64,000 nucleotides of DNA from positions 3,224,001-3,288,000 of the forward strand of contig NZ_CP040872.1 in NCBI RefSeq assembly GCF_006337065.1, given 5' to 3'. Within the stretch, counting starts at the first letter, position 1; every line of letters starts with the position of its first letter. This DNA is from Agromyces laixinhei (GTDB lineage: Bacteria; Actinomycetota; Actinomycetes; Actinomycetales; Microbacteriaceae). A program made the position numbers and the translations under genes. Positions 44,749 to 53,091 of the stretch are shown here, in pieces. Below the pieces are notes generated by a model, which was given only the letters and a program-made list of their open reading frames with translations, was not told where the DNA came from and did not search any database.

Positions 44749-45449
44749 CACCGAGCACGGTGACCCCCGGCGACGACTCCCCCGCCCACGATCGGCGACG
44801 GGGCGGGAGAGCCGCCGTCATCGCCGTGGCATCCATCGCCCTCGTCGTCGTGGCCGTCGCCGCGTTCTCGATCGGGCGGCTCTCGACGCTCACCGAGCCC
44901 ACCCCGACGACGACGAGCGCCGAGGCCGGATTCGCCCGCGACATGCAGGTGCACCACCTGCAGGGCGTCGAGCTCGCGATGATCGTGCGCGATGCCACCG
45001 ATGACGACGAGGTGCGCCTGCTCGGCTACGACATCGCGACGACCCAGGCGCAGCAGGCAGGCCAGATGTACGGATGGCTCGCCGAGTGGGGCCTGTCGCA
45101 GGCCGGTTCGGAGCCGTCGATGACGTGGATGACCCGCCCCGCGATCGACGGCGCGACCGGTCATGACGATCACGCGACCGCCGACCCCGATGCCCATACG
45201 CCGGGCGCGCCGATGCCCGGGCTCGCGACACCGGCTCAGGTGGAAGAGCTGCGCGGCCTCACCGGCGTGGCCGCAGAGCGCATGTTCCTCGAACTCATGA
45301 TCACCCACCACCAGGGCGCGGTCGAGATGGCCGACGCGGTACTCGCGCGCTCGACGAACGATGTCGTCGTGGCGCTCGCACAGTCGATCGTCGACAGCCA
45401 GACGTCAGAGATCGACCTCATGACCCGGATGCTCGCCGCGCGCAGCTGA
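44745..45449 (+). CDS. DUF305-family exported protein
   Basis: 234 residues beginning at GTG 44745 inside the end of the DUF3105 gene (GTGA overlap). It has one membrane anchor near residues 22-45 (AAVIAVASIALVVVAVAAF) and then two halves each with the DUF305 His motif: FARDMQVHHLQGVELA and LELMITHHQGAVEMADAV. A His/Asp-rich linker (ATGHDDHATADPDAH) joins them. These HH-containing helices often coordinate metal, and DUF305 genes are frequent near copper-handling genes. No copper gene is seen nearby here. Confidence 0.88.
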   Translation: MTPSTVTPGDDSPAHDRRRGGRAAVIAVASIALVVVAVAAFSIGRLSTLTEPTPTTTSAEAGFARDMQVHHLQGVELAMIVRDATDDDEVRLLGYDIATTQAQQAGQMYGWLAEWGLSQAGSEPSMTWMTRPAIDGATGHDDHATADPDAHTPGAPMPGLATPAQVEELRGLTGVAAERMFLELMITHHQGAVEMADAVLARSTNDVVVALAQSIVDSQTSEIDLMTRMLAARS

Positions 45450-45461
45450 GACGGCACACGC

Positions 45462-45501
45462 GCACGGTGCTCAGGCCTCGAGCACGGTGCTCAGGCCTCG
45501 A
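45462..45501. repeat. Perfect 20-bp tandem duplication spanning the ABC exporter stop codon
   Basis: GCACGGTGCTCAGGCCTCGA occurs at 45462-45481 and 45482-45501. The right-hand copy contains the end of the ABC exporter gene, including its TGA; the left copy lies just downstream in the gene's direction. It looks like a recent duplication with no effect on the protein. Confidence 0.9.
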
Positions 45502-47467
45502 GCACCGGTCGCTCCTCCTGCTGCCGGTAGAGCGATGCGTAGACGCCGTCGGCGCCGACGAGATCGGCGTGCGTGCCCTGCTCGACGATCTGCCCGGCCA
45601 CCACCACGAAGATGACGTCGGCCGCGACCACGGTCGAGAGCCGGTGCGCGATCGCGATGGTCGTGCGGCCCCGCGCGGCGTCGTCGAGCGCCTGTTGCAC
45701 GACCCGCTCTGAGATCGTGTCGAGCGCGCTCGTCGCCTCGTCGAGCACGAGCACGGCCGGGTCCTTCAGCAGCACCCGCGCGATCGCGATGCGCTGCTTC
45801 TCGCCGCCCGAGAGACGGTAGCCGCGTTCGCCGACGACCGTGTCGTAACCGTCGGGGAACGAGGCGATCGTCTCGTGGATGTTCGCCGCGCGGGCGGCCG
45901 CCTCGAGCTCGGCGTCACTCGCCTCGGGGCGCGCGTACCTCAGGTTCTCGCCGATGGAGGCGTGGAAGAGGTACGTCTCCTGGCTCACGATGCCGATGTG
46001 GGAGACCAACGATTCCTGCGCGAGATCACGCACGTCGACCCCCGCGAAGCGAACGACACCGCCGGATGCCTCGTACAGCCGCGGCACGAGGTACGACACC
46101 GTCGTCTTGCCCGCCCCCGACGGCCCGACGAAGGCTGCGAACTGGCCGGGCTCGATCGTGAAGCTCACCGCGTCGAGGGTCGGGCGCGACGCGTCGTCAG
46201 CGTCGGGGTAGCGGAACGACACCTCGTCGAACTCGACGCGCCCGAGCGCTGCCTCGCTCGACGAGCCCGACGACGGCACCTCGCGAGCACCCGGCGCGTC
46301 GACGATCGCCGGCTTCAGGTCGAGGTACTCGAAGATGCGCGCGAAGAGCGCGCTCGAGGTCTGAAGGTCGAGGGCGACGCGCATGAGCCCCATGAGGGGA
46401 AACAGCAGGCGCGCCTGCACGGTCGTGAATGCGACGATGGTGCCCGCCGTGACATCCGCTGCGCCGCCCGTGATCAGCAGGCCGGCGACCAGGTAGACGA
46501 TCGCGGGGATCGACGACATGAAGATGTTGACCATCGCGAAGAACCACTGGCCCGTCATCTGCAGCTTGACCTGCAGCGCGATCTGGTTCCCGTTCTCGTC
46601 GGCGTACCGCTCGATCTCGCTGCGCTGCCGGGTGAAGCTCTTCGAGAGCAGGATGCCGGAGACGCTCAGGGTCTCCTGTGTGATCGCCGTCATCTCCGAC
46701 AGCGACTCCTGGGTTCTGCCGGCGATGCGCGCCCGCACCTGGCCGACCCGGCGCTGGGCGATGACCATGAACGGCATGAGCAGCAGCGCGATGATCGTGA
46801 GCTGCCAGTTGAGGATGACCATCGCGATGAACGCCGAGATCACCGTCACGGTGTTGCCGAGCACGCTCGACACGGTGTTCGTCAGCACGCCCGCGACACC
46901 GCCGACATCGTTCTGCAGTCGCGACTGGATGACGCCCGTCTTCGTGCGGGTGAAGAAGCTCAGCTCCATCGCCTGCAGGTGCGTGAAGAGCCGCACGCGC
47001 AGGGCGCCCATGACGCTGTTGCCGATCGTCGCGGTCAGCCACGTCTGCCAGACCCCGAGCAGCGCCGACACGATGAACACCGCGATCATCGCGGCCACGA
47101 GCCACATGAGCACCGGCAGATTCGGGCCGGATGCCTCGCCGCCTGCGCCGACCGGGAAGAGCCCGTCGTCGAACGCCCGCTGGGTGAGCAGCGGCGGAAT
47201 GATGGCGAGCGCCGCACCGATGAGCACGAGCACGACGGTCGTGACGAGGGCGACCCTGTGCCCGGCGAACAGCTCGGCGATGCGCCCGAGCAGGTTCGGT
47301 ATCTTCGGCGCCTCGGCGTTCGCTGCGCGCTGGGCCTCGGCATCGGCGCCGAACACCCGGCGAGCACCGCCGCCTGTTGCAGCGCCGGCACGCCCACCGG
47401 CCGCGCTGCTGCTGCCTGCGGCGCCGCTGCCACGCCCGCCGCGAGGGGTTGCCCCGTGCATGCTCAT
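45491..47467 (-). CDS. ABC exporter with fused membrane and ATP-binding domains
   Basis: 658 residues. A Gly/Ala/Ser-rich N-terminal tail (about 45 residues) leads to a six-segment membrane domain (about 75-360) and a nucleotide-binding domain (about 410-640) with Walker A VGPSGAGKTTVS, signature YRLSGGEKQRIAIARV and Walker B VLVLDEATSALD. The order is that of MsbA/LmrA-like half-transporters, which work as dimers. The substrate (lipid, drug or peptide) is unknown. It is followed by a sugar importer operon in the same direction but is not obviously part of it. Confidence 0.92.
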   Translation of the reverse strand: MSMHGATPRGGRGSGAAGSSSAAGGRAGAATGGGARRVFGADAEAQRAANAEAPKIPNLLGRIAELFAGHRVALVTTVVLVLIGAALAIIPPLLTQRAFDDGLFPVGAGGEASGPNLPVLMWLVAAMIAVFIVSALLGVWQTWLTATIGNSVMGALRVRLFTHLQAMELSFFTRTKTGVIQSRLQNDVGGVAGVLTNTVSSVLGNTVTVISAFIAMVILNWQLTIIALLLMPFMVIAQRRVGQVRARIAGRTQESLSEMTAITQETLSVSGILLSKSFTRQRSEIERYADENGNQIALQVKLQMTGQWFFAMVNIFMSSIPAIVYLVAGLLITGGAADVTAGTIVAFTTVQARLLFPLMGLMRVALDLQTSSALFARIFEYLDLKPAIVDAPGAREVPSSGSSSEAALGRVEFDEVSFRYPDADDASRPTLDAVSFTIEPGQFAAFVGPSGAGKTTVSYLVPRLYEASGGVVRFAGVDVRDLAQESLVSHIGIVSQETYLFHASIGENLRYARPEASDAELEAAARAANIHETIASFPDGYDTVVGERGYRLSGGEKQRIAIARVLLKDPAVLVLDEATSALDTISERVVQQALDDAARGRTTIAIAHRLSTVVAADVIFVVVAGQIVEQGTHADLVGADGVYASLYRQQEERPVLEA

Positions 47468-47509
47468 GGGCTCAACCCTATGGGCCGAACCGGCACCCGC
47501 GGCCCGGCG

Positions 47510-48394
47510 CTACTTCTGCGAACCGGCGAGCAGTGCCTGCACGAAGTACCGCTGGAACGCGAAGAACACGATCAGCGGAACGATCATCGACAGGAAGGCA
47601 CCCGTCGAGAGCACGTCGATGTTCGCACCGAACTGTCGCAACTGGCTCTGGATCGCGACGGTGAGCGGCTGAGACTGCGAGTTCGTGAAGATCAGCGCCA
47701 CGAGCATGTCGTTCCACGTCCAGAGGAACTGGAAGATCGCGAGTGACGCGATCGCCGGCCCGCCGAGCGGGAGGATGACCTGGCGGAAGATGCGCCAGTC
47801 GCTCGCACCGTCGATGCGGGCCGCCTCGAGCAGCTCAGCGGGGATCTGCGTGAAGAAGTTGCGCAGCAGGAAGATCGCGAACGGCAACCCGAAGGCCGTA
47901 TGGAACAGCACCACGCCGAACACCGAGCCGAAGATGCCCAGATCGCCGAACATGCGCGCGAGCGGGATGAACGCGACCTGCAGCGGCACCGCGAGCAGCA
48001 CGATGACGGCGATGAGGAACCAGTCCCTGCCGGGGAAGTCGATCCAGGCGAACGCGTATCCGGCGAGCGCTCCGATCACCACGACCGCGATCGTGGTCGG
48101 CACCGCGATGATGATCGTGTTCCAGAACGATCCCATGATCGTGGGGTTCGCCAGCAGGTTCGCGTAGTTGTCGAGCGTGAGCTGCGCGGGCGCCGTGAAG
48201 ACCGTCCACCAACCGGATGACGCGCTGTCGCCCGCGGACCGCAGCGAGGAGATGAACAGCCCGACGGTCGGCACGAGCCAGAACACCGCGACGACGACGA
48301 GGAGGATCGTGACGAACGAGTTGCCGAAGAACGCGAGGATCTTCTGCGCGACGGTCTTCTTGCCGCGAACGATGGTCAGCTCGCCGGCGGTCAT
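47510..48394 (-). CDS. CUT1 carbohydrate ABC transporter permease, MalG/AglG-like
   Basis: 294 residues from ATG 48394, which overlaps the stop of the MalF-like gene (ATGA). Six membrane segments are visible. The EAA loop ELLEAARIDGASDWRIFRQVILP docks with the ATPase. The C-terminus FAFQRYFVQALLAGSQK is typical of MalG proteins. It forms a channel with the MalF-like partner. No ATPase gene is in the operon, so a shared MsiK-type ATPase elsewhere must serve it. Confidence 0.92.
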   Translation of the reverse strand: MTAGELTIVRGKKTVAQKILAFFGNSFVTILLVVVAVFWLVPTVGLFISSLRSAGDSASSGWWTVFTAPAQLTLDNYANLLANPTIMGSFWNTIIIAVPTTIAVVVIGALAGYAFAWIDFPGRDWFLIAVIVLLAVPLQVAFIPLARMFGDLGIFGSVFGVVLFHTAFGLPFAIFLLRNFFTQIPAELLEAARIDGASDWRIFRQVILPLGGPAIASLAIFQFLWTWNDMLVALIFTNSQSQPLTVAIQSQLRQFGANIDVLSTGAFLSMIVPLIVFFAFQRYFVQALLAGSQK

Positions 48395-49758
48395 CGTTTC
48401 CTCTCCTCGCGGAAGCGTCGTGCATTGATGATCATCGTCGGCAGCACGAGCACGAGCAGGAGGATCGCGAGCGCGCTGCCGAGCCCCTGATCGTTTCCGC
48501 CGCCGAACGAGACGGTCCACATCTCGACGGCGATCACGTTGGCCGCCGGTTTCGAGACTCCTGGCGGTATCACGTACACCAAGTCGAAGATCTTCAGCAC
48601 GTTGATGATCAGGGTGACGAACACGACGACGAGCACCGGCGACAGCAGGGGCGCGGTGATGCGCGAGAACACCTGCCATTCGTTCGCGCCGTCCATCCGC
48701 GCCGCCTCCTGCAGCGAGCGATCCATGGCCGAGAGTCCCGCGGCGATCATCACCATCGAGAATCCGGCCCAGATCCAGATGTACGAGAGGATGACGACGA
48801 CGTTGATCAGGGCGGGGCTGAGCCACGCCACGCCCTGCGCACCCTCGTCGAAGTTGGATGCCGGCAGTGCGACCGTGTACGAGCCGGATGGGAGGCCCTC
48901 GATCAGGTATCGGCCGGAGTCATCCGTCTGCGCGGTGCCGGCCACCGACCCGTCTTCGGCGACCGCGTCGACCTGGATGCCGGGCAGGCCCGACTCAGTG
49001 TCGTCGATCTCTCCGTTCGTGCCTCCGCCGCCGCGCACGACGTCGAGCCAGACAGTGCCTGCGAGTTGATCAGAGCCCGGCGACTCGGCCGGCTCCGCCT
49101 GTGCTGCGGAATCGGGGACGTCGTCGGCTCGGATGCCGATGAGCGGGAAGTTCTGCTCCGAGCCGGGCGAGATCGCCGCCTCGCCCGCGATGGTGCCGCG
49201 GTCGGCGATGAGACCGACTTCCTCGCGCGGCCGCGCACCGGGGTACGCCGTGTCTGCGCTGAAGGCGTCTTGCACGCCGACGATCACCGCGTTGACCACG
49301 CCGGTGTTCGGGTTCTCCTCGAACATGCCACGGAAGATGACGCCCGCCGCGAGCATCGAGATCGCCATCGGCATGAAGATGATGAGCTTCAGCGCGGTCG
49401 ACCACCGGATGCGCTCGAGCAACACGGCGAAGACGAGGCCCAGCGTGGTGCAGGCGATGGGCGCGACGACGACCCAGATGACGTTGTTGCGGATGGCCGT
49501 GAACGTCGAGTCGTTCGTGAACATCGTGACGTAGTTCTCCCACCCGACGAACTCACCGCCCGACGCGCCGAAGAGTGAACGGATGGCGGTGTAGACGATC
49601 GGGTAGACGACGAGTGCGCCGAGGAGGATGGCGGCGGGCAGGAGGAAGATCAGGATGGTCCCGAACTTCCTCCAGCCGATCGTCGATCGGCGGGGACGGC
49701 CCCCTTGGCCGCCCCGCCTCTGATCGACGGTGACCGGAGCCACTGCTGACTGCGTCAT
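48391..49758 (-). CDS. CUT1 carbohydrate ABC transporter permease, MalF/AglF-like, with an inserted B-type beta domain
   Basis: 455 residues, well above the roughly 300 usual for AglF-type permeases. Membrane segments lie near 33-53, 90-112, 120-143 and again from about 316 onward, with the EAA loop LQEAARMDGANEWQVFSRI. Between the third and fourth segments there is a loop of about 170 residues. Within it, residues about 232-302 (AGTVWLDVVRGGG, SGLPGIQVDAVAEDG, DDSGRYLIEGLPSGSYTVALP) look like an SdrD_B/Cna-B-type beta-sandwich. In MalF the extracytoplasmic P2 loop at the same place touches the binding protein, so this domain may dock the lipoprotein encoded upstream. Confidence 0.88.
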   Translation of the reverse strand: MTQSAVAPVTVDQRRGGQGGRPRRSTIGWRKFGTILIFLLPAAILLGALVVYPIVYTAIRSLFGASGGEFVGWENYVTMFTNDSTFTAIRNNVIWVVVAPIACTTLGLVFAVLLERIRWSTALKLIIFMPMAISMLAAGVIFRGMFEENPNTGVVNAVIVGVQDAFSADTAYPGARPREEVGLIADRGTIAGEAAISPGSEQNFPLIGIRADDVPDSAAQAEPAESPGSDQLAGTVWLDVVRGGGGTNGEIDDTESGLPGIQVDAVAEDGSVAGTAQTDDSGRYLIEGLPSGSYTVALPASNFDEGAQGVAWLSPALINVVVILSYIWIWAGFSMVMIAAGLSAMDRSLQEAARMDGANEWQVFSRITAPLLSPVLVVVFVTLIINVLKIFDLVYVIPPGVSKPAANVIAVEMWTVSFGGGNDQGLGSALAILLLVLVLPTMIINARRFREERKR

Positions 49759-49781
49759 TGGTGCACTCCGATCTCGGTGCG

Positions 49782-51089
49782 TCAGGAGCCGTATGCCGCT
49801 ACTGCTGCGTCCTCGAGTTGCTGCTGCGTTCCTGCGATGTCCGTCGGGTTCTGCAGGAACGTGATCATGATCTGCCAGAAGCCCTGACCCGGGGTGCCGC
49901 CGAATGCGCTCGGCGTCAGGTCGGACATGTCGAAGCGGAACTCCTCGGCGCCGACGAGCGCCTCCGCGATCTGCTTCGAGGTGTCGTCGGGGTAGAGCGA
50001 GGTGTCGACCTGCTCGTTCGGCGAGGTCAGACCGCCGTTGGGCACCCAGACCTCGGCCGACTCGGGCGAGGCCAGGAACTCCATGAGCGCGGCCGTCGCG
50101 TCGTCGTCGGTGAAGGCCACCGCCACATCGCCGCCGCCGACGACGGAGGGAGCCGAGTCGTTGATCGACGGGAAGTTGTAGAACAGGGCATTCTCGCCGA
50201 CCACGGAGTTGCCGTCTTCGGTGATGTTGCCGGCGACGAAGTCACCCTCGTAGACGGTGCCGGCCTGCGGGTCGGCGCCGAAGACCGCGGTCACGGACTC
50301 GGGGAAGGTGCGGGTCGCGGCGTCGGGCTGCATGAGCGCGGCGTTGCCCCACAGCGACGCGAGCACCTCGAGCGCCTCGGTGACCGACGGGTCGGTCCAG
50401 GGGATCTCGTGGTTGGTGAGCTGGTCGTACATGTCGCCGCCCGCGGTACGCAGGTAGACGTTCTCGAACCAGTCGGTGAGCGGCCAGCCGACGTCGGCGC
50501 CCACCGAGATGCCGGCGTAGCCCGAATCTGCGACCAGCTGGAGCTGCTCCAGGAATCCGTCCCAGTCTTCGGGAGCCTCCGCCCCGGCCTGATCGTAGAT
50601 GTCTGCGTTGTACCAGACCGTCGACTTGTTGGACGCCTTGAACCAGACGCCGTACGTCGTGCCATCGACCGAGCCGAGGTCGACCCAGCTCTGCGAGTAG
50701 TTCTCCTCCACCGTGGCGAGGGTGTCGTCGGAGAGCGGAATGAGCACGCCATCGTCGGCGAACTGCTGCATGAGCGCCGGCTGGGCGAGCATGGCGACGT
50801 TGGGCGGGCTCCCGCCCTCGATCTGCCCGCCGAGCACGGTCGAAGCGTTGTCGCCGAAGCTGGAGTAGTTCACGGTCGCGCCGGTCTGGGATTCGAATTC
50901 GGCGAGAACCGCCTCGAAGTTCTCCTGCTCGGCACCCGACCAGGCCGCGGCCACCTCGAGGGTCTCCCCGGCGAAGTCACCTCCGCCACCGCCTTCGTCT
51001 CCGCCGGACGTGCATGCGGTGAGCGCGAGGGCAGCCGTGCCCGCGACCGCGATCGGCATCAGAATCCGAGTTCTGCGTGTGGATCTCAT
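49782..51089 (-). CDS. CUT1 carbohydrate-binding lipoprotein, AglE-like
   Basis: 435 residues from ATG 51089, seven bases after a perfect AGGAGG; a longer frame to 51227 is rejected. The signal peptide ends in lipobox LTACTSG, followed by a Gly-rich linker (GDEGGGGGDF). The body is a cluster-B solute-binding protein with LEVAAAWSGAEQENFEAVL, YGVWFKASNKSTVWYN and WVPNGGLTSPNEQVD, the last being typical of alpha-glucoside-binding AglE proteins. It is the first gene of a three-gene importer operon. The likely cargo is an alpha-glucoside, but there is no glucosidase alongside to support it. Confidence 0.9.
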   Translation of the reverse strand: MRSTRRTRILMPIAVAGTAALALTACTSGGDEGGGGGDFAGETLEVAAAWSGAEQENFEAVLAEFESQTGATVNYSSFGDNASTVLGGQIEGGSPPNVAMLAQPALMQQFADDGVLIPLSDDTLATVEENYSQSWVDLGSVDGTTYGVWFKASNKSTVWYNADIYDQAGAEAPEDWDGFLEQLQLVADSGYAGISVGADVGWPLTDWFENVYLRTAGGDMYDQLTNHEIPWTDPSVTEALEVLASLWGNAALMQPDAATRTFPESVTAVFGADPQAGTVYEGDFVAGNITEDGNSVVGENALFYNFPSINDSAPSVVGGGDVAVAFTDDDATAALMEFLASPESAEVWVPNGGLTSPNEQVDTSLYPDDTSKQIAEALVGAEEFRFDMSDLTPSAFGGTPGQGFWQIMITFLQNPTDIAGTQQQLEDAAVAAYGS

Positions 51090-51358
51090 GGTGCGTCCTC
51101 CTAGACGTGCTGCTGTGTTCACAGGCGAGCATGCGTGCTGCGCAGTCCCCGAGAACCGGTTCAGTCCCACGCTAGGACAACCGCACGAACGGTCACAAGC
51201 AACCCGCCGTAACGAATCGAACACCAATTCCTCGACGTCGCCCGGTCGTGAGGAGTCGGTTTTCGACCTCCATCCGGCGAACCGGCACGCCGGATGCCGT
51301 GTGGCGTCGGCCCGTCAACCCCGTGCGCCCGCCGACCTCGTGTGCCTACGGTGGAAGC

Positions 51359-51868
51359 ATGGATACGGGAAAGCTGGTATTGCGACTGTTCGTCGGCGGC
51401 CTCTTCATGGGGCACGGCCTGCAGAAACTCACAGGCTGGTTCGGTGGCCCCGGCATCGAGGGCACCGAGAAGATGATGGAGGGCACCGACATCCATCCGC
51501 CGAGGGCCAACGCCTATGCCGTGGCCCTGACCGAGACCGCAGGCGGTGCTGCGATCGCGGCCGGCGCGGCGACGCCGCTCGCCTCGGCCGGGCTGATCGC
51601 CACGATGCTCACGGCGATCGACAAGGTGCACTGGAAGAACGGGTTCTGGAACTCGAAGGGCGGCTGGGAGTTCAACGGCACGCTCATCGCGACCCTGTTC
51701 GCCCTGAGCGCCGACGGGCCGGGCAAGCTGTCGATCGACGCGGCCGCCGGCAGAACGCGCTGGGGCATCGGCTGGGGTGTGTTCGCACTGGTCGCGGGTG
51801 CGGCCGGCGCATACGGCGTGGTCAAGCTCGGCGAGCGCAACGCCCCTGCCGCGTCCGGCGACCGCTGA
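51359..51868 (+). CDS. DoxX-family membrane protein
   Basis: 169 residues with four hydrophobic segments. The start MDTGKLVLRLFVGGLFMGHGLQK and the sequence TETAGGAAIAAGAATPLASAGLIATML match DoxX/YqjF-like proteins. The function is poorly defined in this family (redox or thiosulfate-related in some members). It is a single gene divergent from the AglE-like gene, followed by the SGNH hydrolase gene on the opposite strand. Confidence 0.88.
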   Translation: MDTGKLVLRLFVGGLFMGHGLQKLTGWFGGPGIEGTEKMMEGTDIHPPRANAYAVALTETAGGAAIAAGAATPLASAGLIATMLTAIDKVHWKNGFWNSKGGWEFNGTLIATLFALSADGPGKLSIDAAAGRTRWGIGWGVFALVAGAAGAYGVVKLGERNAPAASGDR

Positions 51869-51890
51869 CGGAGGGCTCGGCGATCGGCCG

Positions 51891-51928
51891 CTGAACGACG
51901 GATGCCCCGTGGCTCATGTCACCTCGAG
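51891..51928. repeat. Direct-repeat copy shared with the rplL terminator region
   Basis: Bases 51891-51916 match 63842-63867 over 26 positions with one mismatch (both begin CTGAACGACGGATGCCCCG). The GTCACCTCGAG at 51918-51928 also recurs at 63905-63915. Here the two parts are one base apart, whereas in the right copy they are separated by 37 bases that include the second arm of the terminator hairpin. The two copies bracket the second sugar locus. Confidence 0.8.
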
Positions 51929-53091
51929 CGAGTCGTGTTGAACGGCTGCAACACCAGTTCGTCGAATCGGCGGCCGATGTGGCGCTGTGCCGCCGCGCCG
52001 GGGTGCAGGTTGTCGGGAAGCGGCATGCGCGCGGCATCGGCCGGGCCGTAGAGTTCGAGGCCGTCGACGTAGTCGAGGTTCGCGTCGCTCGCACGTCGAC
52101 GAGTCACGATCGACTGCAGCTCGCCGCGGACGGCGGTGAGCGAGAGCTTGCCCTGTGCGACCTCTTCGGCGGTACCGCCCGCGATCGACCACTCGTACGG
52201 CTTGGTCGGATCTTGCACGGTCGGGCCGGCCGCGTGCTCGACCGGCGCGCACCAGATCGGCGAGACGACGACGATCGGCGTCGTGGGGTGTCCGTCGCGG
52301 ATCGTGTCGAGGAACCCGTGCACCGCAGGCCGGAACGCCCGCATGCGCATGACGTCGCCGTTGACGAGGTTGATGCCGATCTTCAGGCTGATGAGGTCGG
52401 CTTCGGCGTCCCGCATCGTGCGCGCCGTGAACGGGTCGAGCATCGCGTTGCCCGAGAAGGCGACGCTCGTGAGGTCGACATCGGCACGCAGGGCGGAGAC
52501 GACCGGCCACGTTCCCGTCGTCGAGTCGGCGCGATAGCCATGGCTGATCGAGCTGCCGTGATGCAGCCAGCGAGGCCTCGGAACCGCCGCCGGCGGCGAC
52601 ACCGGTGCATCCGCCCGCAATGCGAGCACCTCGACCTCGTCGGTGAACGGCAGCCACAGTTCGAGTTCGCGCTCCCCCGCCGCTGCGCCGTCGAACTCGA
52701 TTCGCACCGTCGACGGCGGCCCTCCGACGACGTACCCGAGCGGACGTTCGAACGAGAAGACGTACCGCGATCCGGCAACCACCGACGCCTGCCCCACCAG
52801 CTCGCCGTCGGAGGTGACGTCATAGTGGCTGGGCGGCAGCGCCACCGTCTCGTCGGCGGCCATCCGCGTCGCGCGCACGTCGAGTTCGAGCACGGATGCC
52901 GCGGTGCGGAACGAGAGTCGGATGCCGGCGCTCTCCGCCGTGGTCTGCACCATGAAGGAGTCGGGTACCTGCTCCCGCGCCCATGCCGGCAGCCGGCGCG
53001 GCAGCAGCCCCTCGGCGGTGCGTTCGATCGTGATGGCCCCGCGGATCTCGACCTCGTCGAGGGAGACATCTCGAAGGCCGGTCGCGTTCAT
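51919..53091 (-). CDS. SGNH-family hydrolase, SsfX3-like
   Basis: 390 residues from ATG 53091, overlapping the glycosidase-like gene's TGA. The N-terminal half is a beta domain (about 1-175, DVSLDEVEIRGAITIERTAEG) like the N-terminal domain of SsfX3-type enzymes. The SGNH part begins WLHHGSSISHG with the nucleophilic Ser, followed by a Gly block at SGNAML, an Asn region near LKIGINLVNGD and a terminal DNLHPGAAAQRHI with the catalytic Asp/His. No signal peptide, so a cytosolic esterase that could remove acyl groups from imported sugars. Confidence 0.82.
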   Translation of the reverse strand: MNATGLRDVSLDEVEIRGAITIERTAEGLLPRRLPAWAREQVPDSFMVQTTAESAGIRLSFRTAASVLELDVRATRMAADETVALPPSHYDVTSDGELVGQASVVAGSRYVFSFERPLGYVVGGPPSTVRIEFDGAAAGERELELWLPFTDEVEVLALRADAPVSPPAAVPRPRWLHHGSSISHGYRADSTTGTWPVVSALRADVDLTSVAFSGNAMLDPFTARTMRDAEADLISLKIGINLVNGDVMRMRAFRPAVHGFLDTIRDGHPTTPIVVVSPIWCAPVEHAAGPTVQDPTKPYEWSIAGGTAEEVAQGKLSLTAVRGELQSIVTRRRASDANLDYVDGLELYGPADAARMPLPDNLHPGAAAQRHIGRRFDELVLQPFNTTRSR

